Below, in pieces: positions 27,344-40,295 of a stretch of DNA of 64,000 nucleotides. Both the position numbers and the translations under genes were made by a program. Location of the stretch: contig NZ_JAQNDK010000003.1 in NCBI RefSeq assembly GCF_028368935.1, positions 620,001 to 684,000 of the forward strand, read 5' to 3'. The notes beneath the pieces are model-generated. The model had not been told where the DNA came from. It was given only the letters and a program-made list of their open reading frames with translations, and did not search any database. This stretch comes from Sorangium aterium (lineage in GTDB: Bacteria; Myxococcota_A; Polyangia; Polyangiales; Polyangiaceae). Numbering within the stretch: the stretch's first letter is position 1; each line of letters begins with the position of its first letter.

Positions 27344-30300
27344 GTGAGCGACGAGCAGACAATCCGGCTGCGCCGCGCGATGGCGGCCGTCACGAAGCTC
27401 CAGGCGCGAATAGCGCAGCTGGAGGCAGGGGCGCACGGCGCCATCGCGATCGTCTCCATGGCCTGCCGGTTTCCCGGCGGCGTCGACAGTCCGGAGGGGT
27501 TCTGGCAGCTCCTGGATGACGGACGGGACGCCATCACCGAGATCCCGCGTTACCGGTGGGACGTCGACGCGGTCTATGACCCGAATCCGGCGACGGTCGG
27601 CACCACGTACTGCCGCGTGGGCGGCTTCGTCGGCGAAGTGGACCGGTTCGATCCTGGTTTCTTCGGGATCAGCCCGCGCGAGGCGCTGACGATCGATCCG
27701 CGCGAGAGGTTGCTCCTCGAGACAGCGTGGGAAGCGCTCGAGCGGGGAGGGATGACCGCCAAGCGGGTCGCCGGCTCCTCGACAGGCGTCTACGTCGGCA
27801 TTTTGACCCTGCCGGAGTACCAAATTGACGCTCTCCGTGACAGGGACCGGATTGACCCGTACACGCTCCTCGGCACCACCCACAGCGCGATGGCGGGCCG
27901 ACTCTCGTATTGGCTCGGCCTGCACGGCCCCAACATGCCAGTCGACACGGCATGCTCGTCCTCCCTCGTGGCCGTGCACCTGGCCGTGCAGGCGCTCCGG
28001 GCGGGGGAGTGCGATATGGCGCTGGCCGGAGGGGTGAGTCTCCTGCTCGCCCCGGAGGGCTACGTCTATTTCTCTCGCCTGACAGCCCTCTCCAAGACGG
28101 GGCGGTGCCATGCGTTCTCCGCCGACGCCGACGGCTACGTGCGGGGCGAAGGCTGCGGGATGGTGGTGCTGAAGCGCCTGGAGGACGCGCAGCGGGACGG
28201 TGATCCGATCCTCGCCGTGATCCGGAGCAGCGTCGTCAATCAAGACGGGACGTCAAACGGTTTCACCGCTCCCAGCGGCGTCGCTCAGGAGCAGATGCTG
28301 CGCCGGGCGCTGAAGCAGGCGCAGATCGAGCCGGCCACGATCGACGTCGTGGAGTGCCACGGGACGGGGACGATCCTGGGCGATCCGATCGAGGTCGACG
28401 CGCTGGCGAGCGTCTATGGAGAGGGGCGCTCGCCGGACCGCCCCCTGCTGCTCACGTCGGTGAAAACGAACATCGGACACACCGAAGGGGCCGCGGGCAT
28501 CGCGGGGATGATCAAAGCGGTGCTCGCGCTGCAGCATCGCCGCGTGCCGCCGTCGTTGCACTTCAACGACCGTCCGAACCCGAACATCGCTTGGGATCGC
28601 TCTCCGGTGAAGGTGGCGACCACCGCGATACCGTGGGAACAGAGGGAGCACCCGCGGCGCATCGGTGTGTCCTCGTTCGGGTTCTCGGGGACGAACGCGC
28701 ACATCATTCTGGAAGGGGCGCCTGAGGTCACGCCGAGCGCGGCGCCGCCGAAGCTGAGATTGCCACGGGTCCCGCTGGTGTTGTCGGGTCACACGGAGGA
28801 GGCGCTGCGGGGCAACGCGGAGCGCCTGGCGGCGTGGCTGGACGACCACGACAGCTCGCTCCTGGATATCGCGTATAGCCTCGCGGCGACGCGAACCGCC
28901 TTCCGGGAGCGCGTCGCGGTCTCGGTGGCGGACGCACCGTCGGCCAAGGAGGCGCTCCGCGCCTTGGCGCGAGGGGATCTGCCGTCCGACGCGATCCGCG
29001 CGACGGCGCGCCGAGACCGGGCCGTCTTCATCTTCCCCGGCCAAGGGAGCCAGTACCCGGGCATGTGCCGGACGTTGCTGGACGAGCCGGTGTTTCGTGA
29101 GGCGCTGGCCGCGTGCGACGCCGCGATACGTCGGCACGCAGGCTTCTCGGTGCTGGAGCTGCTGGAGCAAGACGACGATGCGCAGCGGAGCGCGCTGGAG
29201 AAGGTGGCCATCGTCCAACCGGTCTTGTTTGCCGTCGCCGTCGCGCTCGCGCGGTTGTGGCAGTCCTGCGGCGTAGAGCCGGCCGCCGTCGTCGGGCACA
29301 GCCAGGGAGAGGTCGCCGCGGCCGTCGTGGCCGGCGCGCTGTCGCTGGAGGAGGGCGCGCGCGTCGTCAGCGTTCGGAGCCGCCTCTTGAGCCGGCTGGA
29401 CGGCAGCGGGGCGATGGTCAGCGTTGGCCTCCCGATGAAGGAGGTGGAAGCCCTCCTGGCCACACACGAAGGGCTGTCGGTGGCCGTCGTGAATACGAGC
29501 GAGTCGACCGTCGTCGCGGGCGATCGTTCCCGGTTGGAGGCGCTGCTGGTCGAGCTGGAGCGTCGAAGCGTCTTCTGCCGCCGCATCGCGGTGGACTATG
29601 CGTCGCACTCGCCGCAGATGGACCCGATCCTGGGAGCTATCCGCGAGGGGCTCGCCGATCTCGCGCCCCGCGAGGCGAGCACGCCGTTCTACTCGACGGT
29701 GCTCGGCAAGCAGGCGATCGGCACCGAGCTGGGTGGCGGATACTGGGCGGACAACCTGCGTATGCCCGTGCGGATGGACCTGGCGCTCGAAGCGCTCGGG
29801 CAGCGCGACGCCGCCGTGCTCCTGGAGGTGAGCGCTCATCCTCTCCTCGCCGCCCCGCTCGGGCTTGCGGGGCACGAGGCCGTTGTCGGTTCGCTCCACC
29901 GCGACGCGGACGCCGCCTCGCGCTTTCGAACGGCCGCCGCACAGCTCCATGTGCACGGCGTCGAGGTCGATTGGGAGAAGGTCTACGCGGCTGCGGGCGC
30001 GAGGCGGACGGCCGTGCCGACCTATGCGTTCCAGCGCGACCGCTACTGGTTGGAGAAGCCGAAGGAGCGACGGCCGCAGCGCGGAGGGCACCCGCTGCTC
30101 GGGGAGCGCATCGAGCTCTCGACGCCGAAGAAGATCGCGGTATGGGAGAGCGCCATCGGTCTCGAGGCGTTGCCGTACCTCAAGGATCATCGGGTCGAAG
30201 ACGCGATCATCTTCCCAGGCGCGGGCTTTGTGGAGATGGCCCTCGCGGCGGCGAAAGAGCTCTTCGGTGGAAGAGCTCACGTGGTGGAGGATCTCTCGCT

Positions 30301-32863
30301 CGACGTCGCGCTCGTTCTCCTGGAGGAGGCGAAGGTCGTTCAGCTCGCCTGCGTGGAAGACGAACCGGGGTCGATGGGCTTTCAGATCTCGAGCTGGGAG
30401 GACGCGAGCTCGTCGTGGGTGCGGCACGCGCGGGGGAAACTGCGGCTCGGCGAGCCGGAGAAGGTCGCACCGGAGCCGCCTCGCGAGGTGCGCGCGCGCT
30501 GCCGCACGGCCGTGAGCGGCGGCGAGTACTACGGCGCGCTCTCGGAGCGAGGCCTCGTTTACGGGCCGTCGTTTCAACGGATCGCACGCCTCTGGGTCGG
30601 AGAGAAGGAGGCGCTCGGCGAGATGCAGCTCGCGGGCGACGGGACCTCGGGGGCGAGGCGCTACATCGTCCCTCCCGACTTCCTCGACGGCTGCTTTCAG
30701 GTGTTGATGGCCGCGTCGGGGTCGTCGACGGCGGGGCCGATGGTCCCGGTAGGCGTGAAGTCCGTGCGGGTTCGGGGGCCGCTCGAGGGCAACGTATGGA
30801 GCCACGTTTGGCTCCGAGAGATCGACGAGGCGAAGGGCAGCTTCACGGGCGACGTGTCTCTGCTGGACGAGTCCGGAGGCGTGCTGGTCGACGTGCAGGG
30901 GCTGCGCGTCCAGCGGCTCGAGCGCGGCGCGGTCGCGGGTGAGGAGATCCGCCGCCTTGAGCACCGCTTTCATCCGGCGCCGTTGCCGGAGCGCGAGCGC
31001 ACGGCCTCGGGCAGGTCGGGCCGGGTCGTGATCCTCGCGGACGAGGGCGGCGTCGGGGATGCTCTCGCGAACGCGCTGCGGGCGGAGGGGGTATCGGCCA
31101 CGTCCGTACGCGCTTCGGAGATCCCCCTGGAGGGCTCACGGGTCTTCGAGGATCTGTTCGGCTCCTCGCCGTGTCGAGACATCGTGCACCTCTGGAGCCT
31201 CGACGGCCCGCCGCCCGATGAGATCACCGTCGCCTCGCTGGCGCGCGTCGGGCAGCGCGACTGCGGAGCCCTGCTCCACGCCGTACAGGCGCTCTCGCGC
31301 CTCTCCTTGCGAGACGCGCCGCGGCTCTGGATCGTCACGCGCGGCGTGCACCAGGTTGGGGCGCCATCGACCCCGAGCTCGCCCGGCCCCGCGCTGCTGT
31401 GGGGGCTCGGTCGAACGATCGCGGCCGAGCACCCGGAGCTCTCCTGCACGCGGCTCGATCTGGCGCCGCGACCGCTCCCGGACGAGGTGAACGAGCTCGC
31501 GAGACATCTGCTCGCCGACGATCGCGAGGACGAGATCGCGCTTCGTCAAGAGGGCCGCTTCGTCGCGCGCGTGGGGCCCGCGGCGAAGCTTCGGTCCGCG
31601 GGGACGTCGTTTGGCCCGACGAGAATCGCCCAGGGCGCGACGTACCTCGTCGTCGGTGGGCTCGGCGGCCTCGGATTGTCGCTGGCCGCGTGGTTGGTGT
31701 CCGAGGGGGCGCGCAACCTGGTGCTGACGAGTCGGCGCGGAGCGCACACCACGGAGCAGATCGAGGCTGTCGCGCGAATGACGGCCTCCGGGGCCCAGGT
31801 GGTCGTCGAGGCGGCGGACGTCTCGGTGCGCTCCGACGTCGAGCGCGTGCTGGAGCGAATCGCGAAGGAGCTGCCGCCGCTGCGCGGCGTCGTGCACGCG
31901 GCCGGCGTGCTCGACGACTCCCTCCTGGAGCGGCAGACGGCCGAGCGACTGGCGAAGGTGACCGCGCCCAAGGTGGCTGGCGCGTGGCACCTGCACGAGC
32001 TCACGCGCGATCAACCGCTCGATTTCTTCGTCCTCTACGCCTCGGCGTCGGGGCTCCTCGGCGCCGCGGGACAGGCCAATTACGCCGCGGCCAACGCATT
32101 CCTCGACGCGTTGGCTCATCATCGGCGCGCCCTCGGCCTCCCCGCGTTGAGCCTCGACTGGGGAGCGTTCTCCGAGGTCGGTTTGGCGGCGGCGCAGGAC
32201 AACCGAGGCGCGCGGCTGGCGACCATGGGAATGCGAAGTATGACGCCCGAGGAGGGCATCGCCGTCCTCGCCGAGGAGCTGGGCGGCGACCGCGTGCAGC
32301 TCGGCGTCATACCGCTCGACTTGCGGCAGTGGGTCGAGTGCCATCCGCACGTCGCCGCCTCGTCCCTGTTCTCCGAGCTGGTCCAAGCGGCCGGCCAGCT
32401 CCGGGGATTGAGCAAGACGGCCAAGTCGATGCAGCAGGCGCTGAGCAAGGCGTCCGCTTCGGAGCGCCGCGCGCTGGTCGAGCGCTTCCTTCGAGAACAG
32501 GTGGGGACTGTCCTCCGGATGGATGCGTCCAGGGTCGACCCGACGGCGCCTTTCCGGGGCATGGGGCTCGATTCCCTCATGGGATTGGAGCTGCGCAATC
32601 GGCTCGAGACCGGTCTCGGTCTGAAGCTCGCGGCCACGTTGATCTGGACATACTCCAACGTGACCGCTCTGGCGGAGCACCTCTCTGGTCGGCTCGCGGC
32701 GGAGACGAGCGGGGACCCACGCGTCGAGACGAACGTTCCGGTCGACGTGCTCGTACACCCGGCGGCTCCGATGAGCGTCGCGCCCATCTTGAGCCTCTCG
32801 CACGAGGAGAAGAACGCCCTCCTCGAAAAAACGCTGTCGGCGATCGAGGAATATCTCAAATGA
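27344..32863 (+). CDS. Cis-AT PKS module, KS-AT-DH-KR-ACP (first extension module)
   Basis: This 1839-aa protein is the only PKS in the window with an intact built-in AT. It opens with a short coiled coil (1-30, [20 protein letters not shown]) typical of an N-terminal docking helix. Domains: KS (33-460, Cys204), AT (560-870, GHSQGE Ser653; YASH at 752-755, the methylmalonyl signature), DH (920-1200; His949 and the Asp of FLDGCFQ present, although the motif Gly is Asp in [10 protein letters not shown]), KR (Rossmann from 1432, Tyr1580; LDD motif in HAAGVLDDS, usually B-type) and ACP (Ser1744). It should convert the starter into an alpha-methyl enoyl thioester. The E2-ACP gene immediately upstream makes it the likely acceptor of the starter. 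The last codons overlap the next PKS (ATGA), and the C-terminal [20 protein letters not shown] looks like a docking helix. Confidence 0.95.
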   Translation: MSDEQTIRLRRAMAAVTKLQARIAQLEAGAHGAIAIVSMACRFPGGVDSPEGFWQLLDDGRDAITEIPRYRWDVDAVYDPNPATVGTTYCRVGGFVGEVDRFDPGFFGISPREALTIDPRERLLLETAWEALERGGMTAKRVAGSSTGVYVGILTLPEYQIDALRDRDRIDPYTLLGTTHSAMAGRLSYWLGLHGPNMPVDTACSSSLVAVHLAVQALRAGECDMALAGGVSLLLAPEGYVYFSRLTALSKTGRCHAFSADADGYVRGEGCGMVVLKRLEDAQRDGDPILAVIRSSVVNQDGTSNGFTAPSGVAQEQMLRRALKQAQIEPATIDVVECHGTGTILGDPIEVDALASVYGEGRSPDRPLLLTSVKTNIGHTEGAAGIAGMIKAVLALQHRRVPPSLHFNDRPNPNIAWDRSPVKVATTAIPWEQREHPRRIGVSSFGFSGTNAHIILEGAPEVTPSAAPPKLRLPRVPLVLSGHTEEALRGNAERLAAWLDDHDSSLLDIAYSLAATRTAFRERVAVSVADAPSAKEALRALARGDLPSDAIRATARRDRAVFIFPGQGSQYPGMCRTLLDEPVFREALAACDAAIRRHAGFSVLELLEQDDDAQRSALEKVAIVQPVLFAVAVALARLWQSCGVEPAAVVGHSQGEVAAAVVAGALSLEEGARVVSVRSRLLSRLDGSGAMVSVGLPMKEVEALLATHEGLSVAVVNTSESTVVAGDRSRLEALLVELERRSVFCRRIAVDYASHSPQMDPILGAIREGLADLAPREASTPFYSTVLGKQAIGTELGGGYWADNLRMPVRMDLALEALGQRDAAVLLEVSAHPLLAAPLGLAGHEAVVGSLHRDADAASRFRTAAAQLHVHGVEVDWEKVYAAAGARRTAVPTYAFQRDRYWLEKPKERRPQRGGHPLLGERIELSTPKKIAVWESAIGLEALPYLKDHRVEDAIIFPGAGFVEMALAAAKELFGGRAHVVEDLSLDVALVLLEEAKVVQLACVEDEPGSMGFQISSWEDASSSWVRHARGKLRLGEPEKVAPEPPREVRARCRTAVSGGEYYGALSERGLVYGPSFQRIARLWVGEKEALGEMQLAGDGTSGARRYIVPPDFLDGCFQVLMAASGSSTAGPMVPVGVKSVRVRGPLEGNVWSHVWLREIDEAKGSFTGDVSLLDESGGVLVDVQGLRVQRLERGAVAGEEIRRLEHRFHPAPLPERERTASGRSGRVVILADEGGVGDALANALRAEGVSATSVRASEIPLEGSRVFEDLFGSSPCRDIVHLWSLDGPPPDEITVASLARVGQRDCGALLHAVQALSRLSLRDAPRLWIVTRGVHQVGAPSTPSSPGPALLWGLGRTIAAEHPELSCTRLDLAPRPLPDEVNELARHLLADDREDEIALRQEGRFVARVGPAAKLRSAGTSFGPTRIAQGATYLVVGGLGGLGLSLAAWLVSEGARNLVLTSRRGAHTTEQIEAVARMTASGAQVVVEAADVSVRSDVERVLERIAKELPPLRGVVHAAGVLDDSLLERQTAERLAKVTAPKVAGAWHLHELTRDQPLDFFVLYASASGLLGAAGQANYAAANAFLDALAHHRRALGLPALSLDWGAFSEVGLAAAQDNRGARLATMGMRSMTPEEGIAVLAEELGGDRVQLGVIPLDLRQWVECHPHVAASSLFSELVQAAGQLRGLSKTAKSMQQALSKASASERRALVERFLREQVGTVLRMDASRVDPTAPFRGMGLDSLMGLELRNRLETGLGLKLAATLIWTYSNVTALAEHLSGRLAAETSGDPRVETNVPVDVLVHPAAPMSVAPILSLSHEEKNALLEKTLSAIEEYLK

Positions 32864-35800
32864 CCCAGGGCACAGGGACTGGACTCTCGCAGCTCGATCG
32901 AGCGCAGATCGCGCTCATGAAGGCGCAGCATGGGCTGGAGATGCTCGACCGGATCCGGTCGGAGCCGATCGCCATCGTGGGCATGGCCTGCCGGTATCCA
33001 GGAGGGGTCAACACGCTCTCTTCATACTGGGATCTCCTGAGCCGGCGCGTCGACGCGATCAGCGAGACGCGCGCGCGCTGGCCCGACGCGGCGGCGGGCG
33101 CGGCGCCGGAGGTCCGCTGGGCGGGACTCCTCGATTCGGTCGACGCCTTCGACGCGGAGCTCTTCCACATCGCGCCGCGCGAGGCCGTGAAGCTCGACCC
33201 GCAGCAGCGCCTGCTCCTCGAGCTGACCTGGGAAGCGCTCGAGGATGCGGGCTACGCCCCGGACGGGCTCGTCGGTGCGCCCGCGGGAGTCTTCGTCGGC
33301 ATTTCGAGCGCCGACTACGCCCAGCTCCTCACCGCCGCGCCGCCGGCCGACGTGGACGCTTACAACGGGACGGGCAACTCCAGCAGCTTCGCAGCCGGGC
33401 GCGTGTCGTATGTCTTCGGCTTCCAAGGACCGTCGGTGGCGATCGACACCGTCTGCTCGTCGTCGCTCGTCGCCACGCACCTGGCCTGTCAGAGCTTGCG
33501 AACGCAAGAGTGCGATCTGGCGCTGGCGGCCGGCGTGAACCTCATTCTCTCGCCGCGTTCGATGGACATTCTGGTGCCGCTGAAGGCGCTCTCTCCCGAC
33601 GGGCGCTGCAAGACCTTCGACGCGCGCGCGAATGGCTTCGTCCGCGGTGAGGGGTGCGGCGTGCTCGTGCTCAAGCGCCTATCGGACGCGCTGCGGGATG
33701 GAGATTGCATCTGGGGTTTGATTCGAGGGTCGGCCGTCAACCAAGACGGCAGCTCGACCGCGCTCACTGCGCCGAACATGCTCGCGCAGCAGCAGCTGCT
33801 CAGGCGTGCGCTCGCCCAGGCGAAGCTGTCTCCGTCCGACATCGGCTACATCGAGGCACATGGCACCGGCACGTCGCTCGGCGACCCCATCGAGGTCGAG
33901 GCCCTCAGCAGCGTGTTCGGCGCCGCCCGCGCGGATGGCTCGAGCTGCGCGCTCGGCTCGGTGAAGACGAACATCGGACACCTCGAGGCGGCCGCCGGAG
34001 TCGCCGGGTTGATGAAGAGCGTCCTCGCGCTTCATCACGAGTGTATCCCCGCCCATTTGCACCTGCGCGCGCTCAATCCGCGGATGTCGCTCGAGGGGAC
34101 CCCCTTCGTGATTCCGACGAGCGAGCTCGCCTGGCCGCGCGGCGCGAAGCCGCGTCGGGCGGGCGTGAGCTCGTTCGGCATGAGCGGGACCAACGCTCAC
34201 GTCGTGCTTGAGGAGGCACCTTCGCGGCCGGCGTCGGCGAAGCCGGAGGTCGAGCGGCCGGTCCACGTGATCCCGGTGAGCGCGAACACCGCCGAGGCGC
34301 TCCGCGCGCTGGCCGGAAAGTACGCGCAAAAGCTGGCCGAGACCGAGGACCGGCTGGAAGACATCGCGCACACCGCCGGCGCTGGGCGGAGCCGTCTCCC
34401 GGAGCGACTGGCGGTGGTCGCCCGGACGAAGCAGCAAGCCCAGGAGAGGCTCGAGGCGTTCGCGCGAGGAGAGACGGCGGCCGAGTGCGCGCGCGGTCGG
34501 GCCGACCGGTCCAAGCCGGCCAAGATCGGTTTTTTCTTCGCCGATGGCGGTGCGCATTACGCGGGAATGGGCCGTTCGCTCTACGAAACAGAGCCCGTGT
34601 TCCGGCAGGCGCTCGATCGCTGCGACGCGGAGATGAAGCGGATCGCGGGCCGGAGCCTGCTCGGGGTGATGCTCGGCGGAGGCGCGAGCGGCGGCGCGCT
34701 CGACGGAGCCGAGGATACGCTGCCGGCGCTCTTCGCGCTTCAGTTCGCGCTCTGCGAGCTGTGGCGGTCGTGGGGCGCCATGCCTGACGCGGTCATGGGC
34801 CACGGCGCTGGCGAGTACGCGGCGGCGTGCGCGGCGGACGTGCTCACGATGGAAGAGGGATTGCAGCTCATCATCGAGCGGAGCCGGTCGTCGCAGGCGG
34901 AGCCGACCTCGGGGCCTTCCGACAAGGCGGCGCAGGCGACGTTCAAGGCGCCGTCGATCCTCTTCATACCTCACGAGGCCGGGCTCATGGCGAGGCTGGA
35001 GCCGGCGCGGGCAGAGTCCTGGCGCCGCGCCGTGGGAGAGGCCATCGCCGCCGAGCGAGGCGTGGAGGTGCTGCGCGCCAAGGGGATCGACGTGTTTCTG
35101 GAGGTCGGGCCGCATCCAGCGCGGTTCGGCGAGTCGGCGGCGCGGGTCGAGGACGCAGCGGAGTGCGCGTGGCTGCCGTCGCTGTGCCAGGGGCGAGGCG
35201 AGTGGGAGACGATGCTGAGCAGCCTGGGCGAGCTGTTTGTGCGTGGCGCGGGCGTCGATTGGAAACGATTCGACGCGCCGTATGCCCGCCGGCGCGTGCG
35301 GTTGCCGACCTATACATTTCAGAGGACGCGCTACTGGTTCGAAAGCAAGTCGAGGCCGCAAAACCGCCGCGGCCAGGAAACGGGGCACGAGCTGCTCGGC
35401 GAGCAGGTGGCTCTGGGCGGAGAAGGCGCGTTGTTCGAAAACCGGCTCAGCCCGCGTGACGATCACTACCTCGCCGACCATCGCGTGCTCGGCAAGGTGG
35501 TGGTCCCCGCGGCTGGTCTCCTGGAGATGATGTCGGCCGCCGGGGCGAAGGTCACGGGAGCCAAGGTGCGGGTCGATGACCTGCTCGTCCTTGCGCCGCT
35601 TGTGCTGGATGATCAGGCGGGGCGAGACGCGCAGGTGGTCGTCGCGGAGCCGGTCGAGGGCCGGCGAAGCGTGAAGATCTACAGCAGGAAGGCGAGCGGC
35701 GACGGCGCGTGGACGCTGCACGTCTCGGGCGTGCTCTCGGAGCTCGGCGGCGCAGGCGCCGCGCCGGTGGACCTCGCCGGGTTGCGGGCGCGGTGCGCCG

Positions 35801-38800
35801 AACCGCAGGACGTGGACGCGGCGTACGCGGCGTTCGAGCGGCAGGGGCTGGGGCTCGGCGAGTCGTTTCGTGGGATGGAAGCGCTGTGGGCCGCGCCCGG
35901 CGAGATGCTCGCGCGCGTGCGGCTACCGACGCGGTGCGCGAAGCAGGCGCCGGAGTACGGAATCCATCCGGTTCTCCTCGACACCGCGCTGCAGGTGCTG
36001 GCGTCGATCGTGATGCGGGGAGCCGCCGAGGATCGGCTGTATCTGCCGTTCGGGGCGGCGGGGTACGCGCAGCGGACCGACGCGGCGGAGCGCGGCTGGG
36101 TGCACGCGCGCTTGACGAGCGACCCGCGCCGCGAGGTCGTGACGGGAGATGTGCAGATCCTCGACGACGAGGGGAGAGTGGTGGCCGAGGTCGCCGGGCT
36201 CCAGTGCAAGGAAGCGCCGTCACACGCCCTGCAACGGGCGTCCGGGAGCATAACGGAGCAGGCGATTTACAGGCTTGAATGGGTGGAGTCTGCGCCGCAG
36301 GTGGAGGTCCCGCCGGTGCGGGGCCGGTGGTTGATCCTGGCGGATCACGAAGAGCCCGCGGAGCCGCTCGTGCGTGAGCTGTGCGCGAGGGGAGGGGAGG
36401 GTCGATTCGCGACCTGGCCGGAGGCGAAGCGCGAGCTCGAGGCGGGAGGCGCGTTCGAAGGGGTCGTACGGATTTGGGAGCGCGCGAACGGGGAAGGCTC
36501 TCCGGCGGATCGCGCCGAGAGCCGCGCCGTGGGCGCTTTGGAGCTGACGCAAGCGCTGGTGCGAAGCGGGCGCGTGAAGCGGCTCCTGTGCGTCACGCAG
36601 GGCGCGCAACCGGTGGCGCCGGGGGACGCCGTGGACATGGCGTCGTCGGCGCTGTGGGGATTGGGGCGCGCGGTCTTTCAGGAGCATCCAGAGCTGTCGT
36701 GCCGCCTGATCGATGTGGACGAGCTCGCCGGAGGGCTGTGGCGCGAGGTCGTGAGCGGCGACGCGGAGAACCAGGTGGCGCTGCGCAGCGGCAAGCGCTG
36801 GGTCGCTCGGCTGGTGAAGGCGCCGCGCGAGCCCGACACATTTTCGCCGGAGACGCCCAATTGCCGGCTGGAGAGCTCGAAGCGAGGTTTGCTCGAGAGT
36901 CTGCGATGGGCACCGACCTCGAGGCGAGCGCCGGGCCCGGGTGAAGTGGAGATCGAAGTCCGAGCCGCCGGGCTCAACTTCCGCGACGTGCTCAATGCGC
37001 TTGGAATGTACCCGGGCGACGCGGGCCTCCTGGGCGGCGACTGCGCGGGCGTGGTGGCGGCTGTGGGCGAGGGCGTGCAGCACGTCGCCGTGGGGGACGC
37101 GGTGATGGGCTTGGTCCCGGGTTCTTTCGGCCGCTACGTCACGGTGGACGCGCGCCAGGTGATCCGGCGCCCGCCCGAGTGGACGTGGGAGCAGGCGGCG
37201 TCGATACCCACCGTGTTCTTGACCGCGTGGTACGCGCTCCGCGAGCTCGCGGACCTGAGAGCGGGCGAGCGTATCCTCGTGCACGCGGCTGCGGGAGGGG
37301 TGGGGATGGCGGCCATGCAGCTCGCGCGGTGGATGGGAGCGGAGGTCCTGGCGACCGCGAGCGCGTCGAAGCACGAGGTGCTGCGGGCGATGGGCGTCGA
37401 GACGATCGCGGACTCCCGGTCGCTGGATTACGCCGAAGCGTGGAGCCGGACGAAGCGGCCCGGCGGCGTCGACGTGGTGCTGAACGCGCTCGCCGGTGAT
37501 CATGTGGACAAAAGCCTCTCGTTGCTCTCACCGGGCGGGCGTTTCCTGGAAATGGGCAAGACCGACGTGCGGAGCGTGTCGGACGTTGCGTCGAAGCATC
37601 CGGGTGTGCTGTACCGCGCGTTCGATCTGCTCGAGGCCGGGCCGGCGCGGATCCAGGAGATGTTGACCCAGATCCTGGCCGGGTTCGCCGGCGGTCGGCT
37701 GCGTCCGCTCCCCGTGACGAGCTTCGAAATGAGGCAGGCGCAGGCGGCCTTTCGCTTCATGGCGCAGGCCCGCCACGTGGGAAAGATCGTGCTTCGGGCG
37801 CCCGGCCTGGAGACAAAGCGGCCCGACGCGACGGCGCTGATCACCGGCGGACTGGGCGGGCTCGGGCTGCTCGTGGCGCGCTGGTTGATTGAGAAACAGG
37901 GGATCGCGCATCTCGTCTTGGTGGGGCGCAAGGCTCCCTCACCCGCGCAGCTCGCCAAGGTCGAAGAGCTGCGTGCGCTGGGCGCGCGCGTGACGGTGGC
38001 GCAGGCGGACGTCGCGGACCGCGCGCAGGTCGAAACGCTGATGTCGTCGCTCGGACGGGAGTCGCTGCGGGGCGTAATCCACGCAGCGGGTGTCCTTGAA
38101 GACGGGATCTTGATGCAGCAAAACAGACGACGCTTCGCGCAGGTCTTCACGCCGAAGGCGCAGGGCGCGTGGAATCTGCATGAAGCGACGCGGGGCCTCC
38201 CGCTCGATTTCTTCGTGCTGTTCTCGTCCGCGGCGGCGATGCTCGGCTCCGCCGGGCAGAGCAATTACGCCGCGGCCAACAGCTTTCTGGACGGCCTCGC
38301 ACACCACCGCCGAACCCAAGGACTGTGCGGTCTCAGCTTGAACTGGGGGGCCTGGCTCGGGGCGGGGATGGCGGCGTCGCTCGGCCAGCCGGATCGCGTG
38401 CGTTTGGCGCGTCTCGGCGTCGGGTCACATACCCCGGCGGAGGGCCTCGCCTTGCTGGAGGACGCATGGCTTCGAAGCGACCCCCAGCTCGGCCTCTTCA
38501 AGCTGGATCTGCCCGTGTCGGCGCAAGCCGCCGCGGCCGACGAGGTGCCGCCGTTGTGGCGCTCGCTGATCGTCCAGACCGGGGCGCCGCCGCGCCGCGC
38601 GGCACCTTCCTCTTCGGCATCGTCGCCGATCGCGCGATTGGCTTCGCTCTCACCCGCCGAGCAAAGGTCGGAGATCGAGTCCACGCTGCGCCAGGAGGTG
38701 GCCAAGGTTCTGTCGTTGCCCACGTCGAGCGCGGTGCCGCTCGCGACCCCGCTGAAAGAGCTCGGTCTGGATTCGCTCATGGCGGTCGAGCTGCGCAACA

Positions 38801-40275
38801 TGCTCACGGCTCACATCGGCCAGACCTTGCCGGTGACCCTCGCGTTCGACTTTCCGACGGTCAAGCAGATGACTGACTACCTGCTGACAGAGCACCTCGC
38901 GAAGCCGAGCGAGCACCCGGCGCCCGTCGACGCGCCGGCTGCCCTCGCCAAGATCCCCGCGCGCCGCGGCATCCCGGTGGGATCGGACGAGCCCATCGCC
39001 ATCGTCGGCATGGCGTGCCGGTTCCCCGGCAGCGACAATCCGCGAGCGTTCTGGGAAGCGCTGATCGCCGGCCGCGACTGCACGTCGGAGATCCCGAGCT
39101 CGCGTTGGGATGTTGCCCGTTACTACGACGCTCGACCGGGGACGCCCGGAAAGATGATTTCCCGGCGCGGCGGTTTTCTTTCCAAGGTCACCGGGTTCGA
39201 CGCGGACTTCTTCGGGATCGCGGGGATCGAAGCCGAGGCGATGGACCCTCAGCAACGCTTTCTCTTGACCGTCGCATGGGAGGCCATGGAGTCCGCGCGC
39301 CTGTCGCCGCGGCGCCTGGCCGGCAGCAAAACGGGCGTCTTCGCCGGCCTCTGCAATTTCGATTACGCGCGCCTCCTGTTCACGCACGCGCTCTCCGTCA
39401 GCCCGTACGCGGGAACCGGTGGATCTCTCGCCATTGCCGCCAACCGACTCTCGTACTTCTTCGATCTGCGCGGCCCGAGCCTGACGGTCGATACGGCGTG
39501 CTCCTCGTCGCTCGTGGCGGCCCACCTCGCGTGTCAAAGCTTGCGCACGGGGGAGTCGGATCTCGCGCTCGTGGGGGGCGCCAACCTCATCCTCGCGCCG
39601 GAGGTCAGCATCGCCCTCTCGCAGGCCGGAATGCTGGCGCCGGACGGGCGCTGCAAGGCCTTTGATGCTGCGGCGGACGGGTTCGCGCGTGGCGAGGGCT
39701 GCGCGGTGGTGGTGCTCAAACGTCTGTCGGACGCGCTCCGCGACCATGACCGCATCGTCGCCACGTTGGTCGGCTCGGCCGTAAACCAGGACGGGCGCAG
39801 CAACGGTTTGACCGCGCCGAACGGCCCGGCGCAGCAGGCGGTGGTCGAGCAGGCGCTCGAGGACGCCGGCGTGACACCTTCGGACGTCGGATTCGTGGAG
39901 GCGCACGGCAGCGGCACGCCGCTCGGAGATCCCATCGAGTTCAACGCGCTGCGGAAGGTCCTCGACCGACGTCGAACCCCGGATTCCCGGTGCTGGATCG
40001 GATCGGTGAAGACGAACATCGGGCACCTCGAGGGCGCGGCCGGGATCGCGGGGTTGATGAAGGCGGCGCTGGCGGTCCACCACGGCACGATCCCGCCGCA
40101 TCTCCACGTGCGGACGCTCAACCCGCACCTCGATTCGGCCGACGGGCGGTTCGCTGTTCCCACGGCGTGTGAGCCGTGGCCGGCGTCAGGGGCGCGGCGG
40201 ATCGCGGGCGTCAGCTCGTTCGGATTCGGCGGCACCAACGCGCACGTCCTCGTCGCCCAGCACGGTAACCCCTAG
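32860..40275 (+). CDS. Hybrid PKS, KS-inactive AT-DH-ER-KR-ACP-KS
   Basis: Start ATG 32860 overlaps the previous stop; the same frame is open upstream but that part is only an overlap with the preceding gene. The protein has 2471 aa. Domains: KS (37-465, DTVCSS with Cys199), AT remnant (550-790), DH (845-1110, [10 protein letters not shown] His874, [10 protein letters not shown] Asp1041), ER (1345-1650, LNFRDVL and [10 protein letters not shown]), KR (from 1655, Tyr1803), ACP (Ser1972), second KS (2043-2468, Cys2214). The AT has Gly649 where the nucleophilic Ser should be (GHGAGE). Compared with the AT of the previous protein, about 75 residues are missing between the active site and LEVGPHP, including the YASH/HAFH region. 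The module must therefore be charged in trans. It should yield a fully saturated two-carbon extension. The trailing KS starts a module whose other domains must lie on another protein, presumably encoded left of the window. Confidence 0.95.
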   Translation: MTQGTGTGLSQLDRAQIALMKAQHGLEMLDRIRSEPIAIVGMACRYPGGVNTLSSYWDLLSRRVDAISETRARWPDAAAGAAPEVRWAGLLDSVDAFDAELFHIAPREAVKLDPQQRLLLELTWEALEDAGYAPDGLVGAPAGVFVGISSADYAQLLTAAPPADVDAYNGTGNSSSFAAGRVSYVFGFQGPSVAIDTVCSSSLVATHLACQSLRTQECDLALAAGVNLILSPRSMDILVPLKALSPDGRCKTFDARANGFVRGEGCGVLVLKRLSDALRDGDCIWGLIRGSAVNQDGSSTALTAPNMLAQQQLLRRALAQAKLSPSDIGYIEAHGTGTSLGDPIEVEALSSVFGAARADGSSCALGSVKTNIGHLEAAAGVAGLMKSVLALHHECIPAHLHLRALNPRMSLEGTPFVIPTSELAWPRGAKPRRAGVSSFGMSGTNAHVVLEEAPSRPASAKPEVERPVHVIPVSANTAEALRALAGKYAQKLAETEDRLEDIAHTAGAGRSRLPERLAVVARTKQQAQERLEAFARGETAAECARGRADRSKPAKIGFFFADGGAHYAGMGRSLYETEPVFRQALDRCDAEMKRIAGRSLLGVMLGGGASGGALDGAEDTLPALFALQFALCELWRSWGAMPDAVMGHGAGEYAAACAADVLTMEEGLQLIIERSRSSQAEPTSGPSDKAAQATFKAPSILFIPHEAGLMARLEPARAESWRRAVGEAIAAERGVEVLRAKGIDVFLEVGPHPARFGESAARVEDAAECAWLPSLCQGRGEWETMLSSLGELFVRGAGVDWKRFDAPYARRRVRLPTYTFQRTRYWFESKSRPQNRRGQETGHELLGEQVALGGEGALFENRLSPRDDHYLADHRVLGKVVVPAAGLLEMMSAAGAKVTGAKVRVDDLLVLAPLVLDDQAGRDAQVVVAEPVEGRRSVKIYSRKASGDGAWTLHVSGVLSELGGAGAAPVDLAGLRARCAEPQDVDAAYAAFERQGLGLGESFRGMEALWAAPGEMLARVRLPTRCAKQAPEYGIHPVLLDTALQVLASIVMRGAAEDRLYLPFGAAGYAQRTDAAERGWVHARLTSDPRREVVTGDVQILDDEGRVVAEVAGLQCKEAPSHALQRASGSITEQAIYRLEWVESAPQVEVPPVRGRWLILADHEEPAEPLVRELCARGGEGRFATWPEAKRELEAGGAFEGVVRIWERANGEGSPADRAESRAVGALELTQALVRSGRVKRLLCVTQGAQPVAPGDAVDMASSALWGLGRAVFQEHPELSCRLIDVDELAGGLWREVVSGDAENQVALRSGKRWVARLVKAPREPDTFSPETPNCRLESSKRGLLESLRWAPTSRRAPGPGEVEIEVRAAGLNFRDVLNALGMYPGDAGLLGGDCAGVVAAVGEGVQHVAVGDAVMGLVPGSFGRYVTVDARQVIRRPPEWTWEQAASIPTVFLTAWYALRELADLRAGERILVHAAAGGVGMAAMQLARWMGAEVLATASASKHEVLRAMGVETIADSRSLDYAEAWSRTKRPGGVDVVLNALAGDHVDKSLSLLSPGGRFLEMGKTDVRSVSDVASKHPGVLYRAFDLLEAGPARIQEMLTQILAGFAGGRLRPLPVTSFEMRQAQAAFRFMAQARHVGKIVLRAPGLETKRPDATALITGGLGGLGLLVARWLIEKQGIAHLVLVGRKAPSPAQLAKVEELRALGARVTVAQADVADRAQVETLMSSLGRESLRGVIHAAGVLEDGILMQQNRRRFAQVFTPKAQGAWNLHEATRGLPLDFFVLFSSAAAMLGSAGQSNYAAANSFLDGLAHHRRTQGLCGLSLNWGAWLGAGMAASLGQPDRVRLARLGVGSHTPAEGLALLEDAWLRSDPQLGLFKLDLPVSAQAAAADEVPPLWRSLIVQTGAPPRRAAPSSSASSPIARLASLSPAEQRSEIESTLRQEVAKVLSLPTSSAVPLATPLKELGLDSLMAVELRNMLTAHIGQTLPVTLAFDFPTVKQMTDYLLTEHLAKPSEHPAPVDAPAALAKIPARRGIPVGSDEPIAIVGMACRFPGSDNPRAFWEALIAGRDCTSEIPSSRWDVARYYDARPGTPGKMISRRGGFLSKVTGFDADFFGIAGIEAEAMDPQQRFLLTVAWEAMESARLSPRRLAGSKTGVFAGLCNFDYARLLFTHALSVSPYAGTGGSLAIAANRLSYFFDLRGPSLTVDTACSSSLVAAHLACQSLRTGESDLALVGGANLILAPEVSIALSQAGMLAPDGRCKAFDAAADGFARGEGCAVVVLKRLSDALRDHDRIVATLVGSAVNQDGRSNGLTAPNGPAQQAVVEQALEDAGVTPSDVGFVEAHGSGTPLGDPIEFNALRKVLDRRRTPDSRCWIGSVKTNIGHLEGAAGIAGLMKAALAVHHGTIPPHLHVRTLNPHLDSADGRFAVPTACEPWPASGARRIAGVSSFGFGGTNAHVLVAQHGNP

Positions 40276-40295
40276 GGACGCGGAGGGAGAAGCAG

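Noticed and set aside
31399-32859. Extended N-terminus of the AT0 PKS
   Set aside because: Arg/Ala-rich shadow of the preceding PKS; ATG 32860 overlaps the prior stop and begins the typical N-terminal region before the KS.
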